Positions 62,590-64,000 of a DNA stretch of 64,000 nt are shown here, piece by piece. The stretch lies in the NCBI GenBank assembly GCA_028714855.1, contig JAQTLP010000004.1, positions 16,058 through 80,057 of the forward strand. The letters run 5' to 3'. This stretch comes from Phycisphaerae bacterium (GTDB lineage Bacteria; Planctomycetota; Phycisphaerae; Sedimentisphaerales; Anaerobacaceae). The number at the start of each line of letters is the position of its first letter. Position 1 is the first letter of the stretch. A program made the translations under genes and the position numbers. The notes under the pieces were generated by a model that ran no database searches, was not told where the DNA came from, and saw only the letters and a program-made list of their open reading frames with translations.

Positions 62590-62914
62590 TGGCTTTGTTT
62601 GGGTTCGTTTTAAGCAGTTCATAGTTCGTTGTTCGTGGTTGTTAGTTGTTGTCAGGTAAAGAGTTAGGTTTGTTTTTGGCGTTTTGGAAATTGGGTTCGT
62701 TTTGCATAATTTAATCATTTTGATTGAAATTTCCACTCAGCGCAGACAGTCATCGTTTCCACCATCGCTGAAGTTACGGCGGATAAGACATACCTCCCTC
62801 CACAATTGGACGAACATGCGCGATCGATGCGAAAAATGTAATCGTCGCTTGTCGCTCGGCCCTCGTAACTCGATGTGGGAGAAGGAGTAAAAATTTTTTA
62901 GAAAAATGGATTTT
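62590..62914. repeat. Dispersed intergenic repeat, copy 2
   Basis: Direct-orientation copy of the element at 13151-13498. It fills most of the gap between the PEGA lipoprotein and the dockerin protein. On the minus strand the segment equivalent to copy 1 again reads as an uninterrupted frame with matching residues (SSYEGRATSDDY, then FRI, RAC, GGR, VLSA, ETM, VCAE), ending at the same TGA. No transposase or terminal repeats were found. Confidence 0.85.
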
Positions 62915-62995
62915 GGGTGTGCAGGTAGCTGCGCTTTTGATTGAAATACGAATAGGGAGATATCCCAGCGGCCGCGATAAAAAAGTTTTTGTCGT

Positions 62996-64000
62996 TTATT
63001 TCGGCACGCAGGCCGGGTCTCCCGGAGTTACATCACAATCTATTAACCAGTTGGCTGCCATTAGTGCAAAGTCGCGAAAGTCAACCTTGCAGTCAACATT
63101 CATATCACCGGCAAGGGCATATCCGCAAAAAGCGTATGCGTACTTCAGGTCCCAGTTGGTAAAATCGATATAGCTCATATGCGGGTGGTTGTCTGAATCC
63201 AGGGCAATGGATGTTTGCGAGCCCACATCCCCTGTGCTGTCGACGGTGCTGATGTCCCAAGACGAGCCGTTAAAGGCCGCATATTTCAGGTCGCAGTTGG
63301 CCCAATCGAAGTAGCTGATGTGCGGGTAGCCGTCTGAATCCAGGGCAATGGATGTCCATCCGCCCACCCTCCCATCGTTGTCGACGGTCTCGATGTCCCA
63401 GGCCGAGCCGTTAAACGCCGCGTACTTAAGGTCGTAGTTGGTATTATCGTAGTAGCTGATGTGCGGGTGGCCGTCTGAATCCAGGGCGATGGATGTAAAG
63501 GAGCCCACATCCCCTGTGCTGTCGACGGTGCTGATGTCCCAGGTCGAGCCGTTAAACGCCGCGTACTTCAGGTCATCGTTGGTATTATCGTAGTAGCTGA
63601 TGTGCGGGTGGCCGTCTGAATCCAGGGCAATGGATGTTGACCAGCCCACATCCCCTGTGCTGTCGACTGTACTGATGTCCCAAGTCGAGCCGTTAAACGC
63701 CGCATATTTCAGGTCGTAGTTGGTATCATCGAGGTAGCTGATGTGTGGGCGGCCGTCTGTATCCAGGGCAACGGATGTAACCCTGCCCACTTCCCCAGTA
63801 CTGTCGACGGTACTGATGTCCCATGTCGAGCCGTTAAACGCCGCGTACTTCAGGTCTTCGTTGCCTAAATCCCAGTAGCTGATGTGCGGGTGGCCGTCTG
63901 AATCCAGGGCAATGGATGTTGACCAGCCCACATCCCCTGTGCTGTCGACTGTACTGATGTCCCAAGTCGAGCCGTTAAACGCCGCATATTTCAGGTCGTA
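62996..64000 (-). CDS. Secreted 47-residue-repeat (propeller-like) protein with dockerin, 5' end missing
   Basis: 335 codons are visible and the frame stays open to the window edge, so the true N-terminus lies beyond 64000; the GTG near 63931 is inside a repeat and is not a start. Five complete and two partial units of 47 residues follow the pattern TSIALDSDGHPHISYYD ... DLKYAAFNGSTWDIS. The units are nearly identical in DNA, which shows recent tandem expansion. Such HISYYD repeats probably form a beta-propeller. The final unit runs into a dockerin segment (GDMNVDCKVDFRDFALMAANWL) and a short tail. It is likely to be a secreted, possibly carbohydrate-associated protein. Confidence 0.88.
   Translation of the reverse strand, partial: YDLKYAAFNGSTWDISTVDSTGDVGWSTSIALDSDGHPHISYWDLGNEDLKYAAFNGSTWDISTVDSTGEVGRVTSVALDTDGRPHISYLDDTNYDLKYAAFNGSTWDISTVDSTGDVGWSTSIALDSDGHPHISYYDNTNDDLKYAAFNGSTWDISTVDSTGDVGSFTSIALDSDGHPHISYYDNTNYDLKYAAFNGSAWDIETVDNDGRVGGWTSIALDSDGYPHISYFDWANCDLKYAAFNGSSWDISTVDSTGDVGSQTSIALDSDNHPHMSYIDFTNWDLKYAYAFCGYALAGDMNVDCKVDFRDFALMAANWLIDCDVTPGDPACVPK

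Noticed and set aside
62996..63931. GTG at 63931 as the start of the propeller-like protein
   Set aside because: The frame and the repeat pattern continue unbroken to the window edge, so the GTG is an internal Val codon.

Overview
The window reads as a chromosomal segment of an anaerobic planctomycete, most likely class Phycisphaerae (Sedimentisphaerales-like). This is inferred from several things together: dockerin-type EF-hand tails ending in an 'FADFAEFADKWL'-like signature on four secreted proteins, an exosortase/EpsI locus, pyruvate:ferredoxin oxidoreductase, a Na+-type V-ATPase, and long intergenic repeats whose reverse reading gives 'KTNPI'-like peptides. No rRNA, tRNA, CRISPR array, prophage or complete insertion sequence was seen.

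Layout. 1-1.8 kb: small accessory genes (PIN-like DUF5615 protein, two small unknown proteins, a membrane-anchored zinc-ribbon HNH protein). 2.2-3.5 kb: malic enzyme behind a palindrome-rich leader. 3.6-12.7 kb: a V-type ATPase operon (stalk G/H, I, K, E, C, F, A, B, D) with its own promoter; a four-helix-bundle gene flanked by opposed 8-bp repeat arrays sits between B and D. 12.8-13.5 kb: an RRM protein and copy 1 of a dispersed repeat. 13.6-16.3 kb: an AT-rich DpnII/MboI-type restriction-modification operon with a second methyltransferase, transcribed from a promoter that predicts leaderless mRNA. 16.5-17.2 kb: tsaB. 17.6-32.5 kb: a TPR-secretin followed by a 3835-residue secreted subtilase carrying three paralogous beta-helix modules, one interrupted by a VWA domain. 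32.5-35.2 kb: a divergent aroC-aroA pair on the minus strand. 35.3-39.1 kb: a Cys-motif protein, a duplicated CxxC/HxxxH-domain protein with dockerin, and a degenerate subtilase with dockerin. 39.3-42.6 kb: pyrR-pyrB-pyrC and a NYN-domain RNase. 42.7-47.6 kb: a UroD-like protein and PFOR. 47.6-49.0 kb: two lipoproteins, one FlgO-like. 49.7-61.6 kb: an exopolysaccharide/exosortase operon (Wza-like exporter, exosortase, EpsI, giant TPR protein, Wzz/BY-kinase, SDR epimerase). 61.7-64 kb: a small membrane protein, a PEGA lipoprotein, copy 2 of the dispersed repeat, and the 3' part of a 47-residue-repeat (propeller-like) dockerin protein running off the window.

How it fits together. PFOR and malic enzyme feed fermentative pyruvate metabolism. 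The V-ATPase keeps every Na+ ligand known from Enterococcus hirae NtpK and is predicted to pump or use Na+. The exosortase operon and the secretin serve surface export, and the dockerin-bearing proteins are the likely exported cargo. No PEP-CTERM substrate or glycosyltransferase lies in the window, so the exosortase targets must be elsewhere.

The items most worth a second look are the substituted active sites shared by the adjacent AroA and AroC homologues, the VWA domain nested in a duplicated beta-helix module, the octamer-flanked four-helix-bundle cassette inside the V-ATPase operon, the long dispersed repeat with a conserved reverse frame, and two intergenic stretches of helically phased T-tracts.
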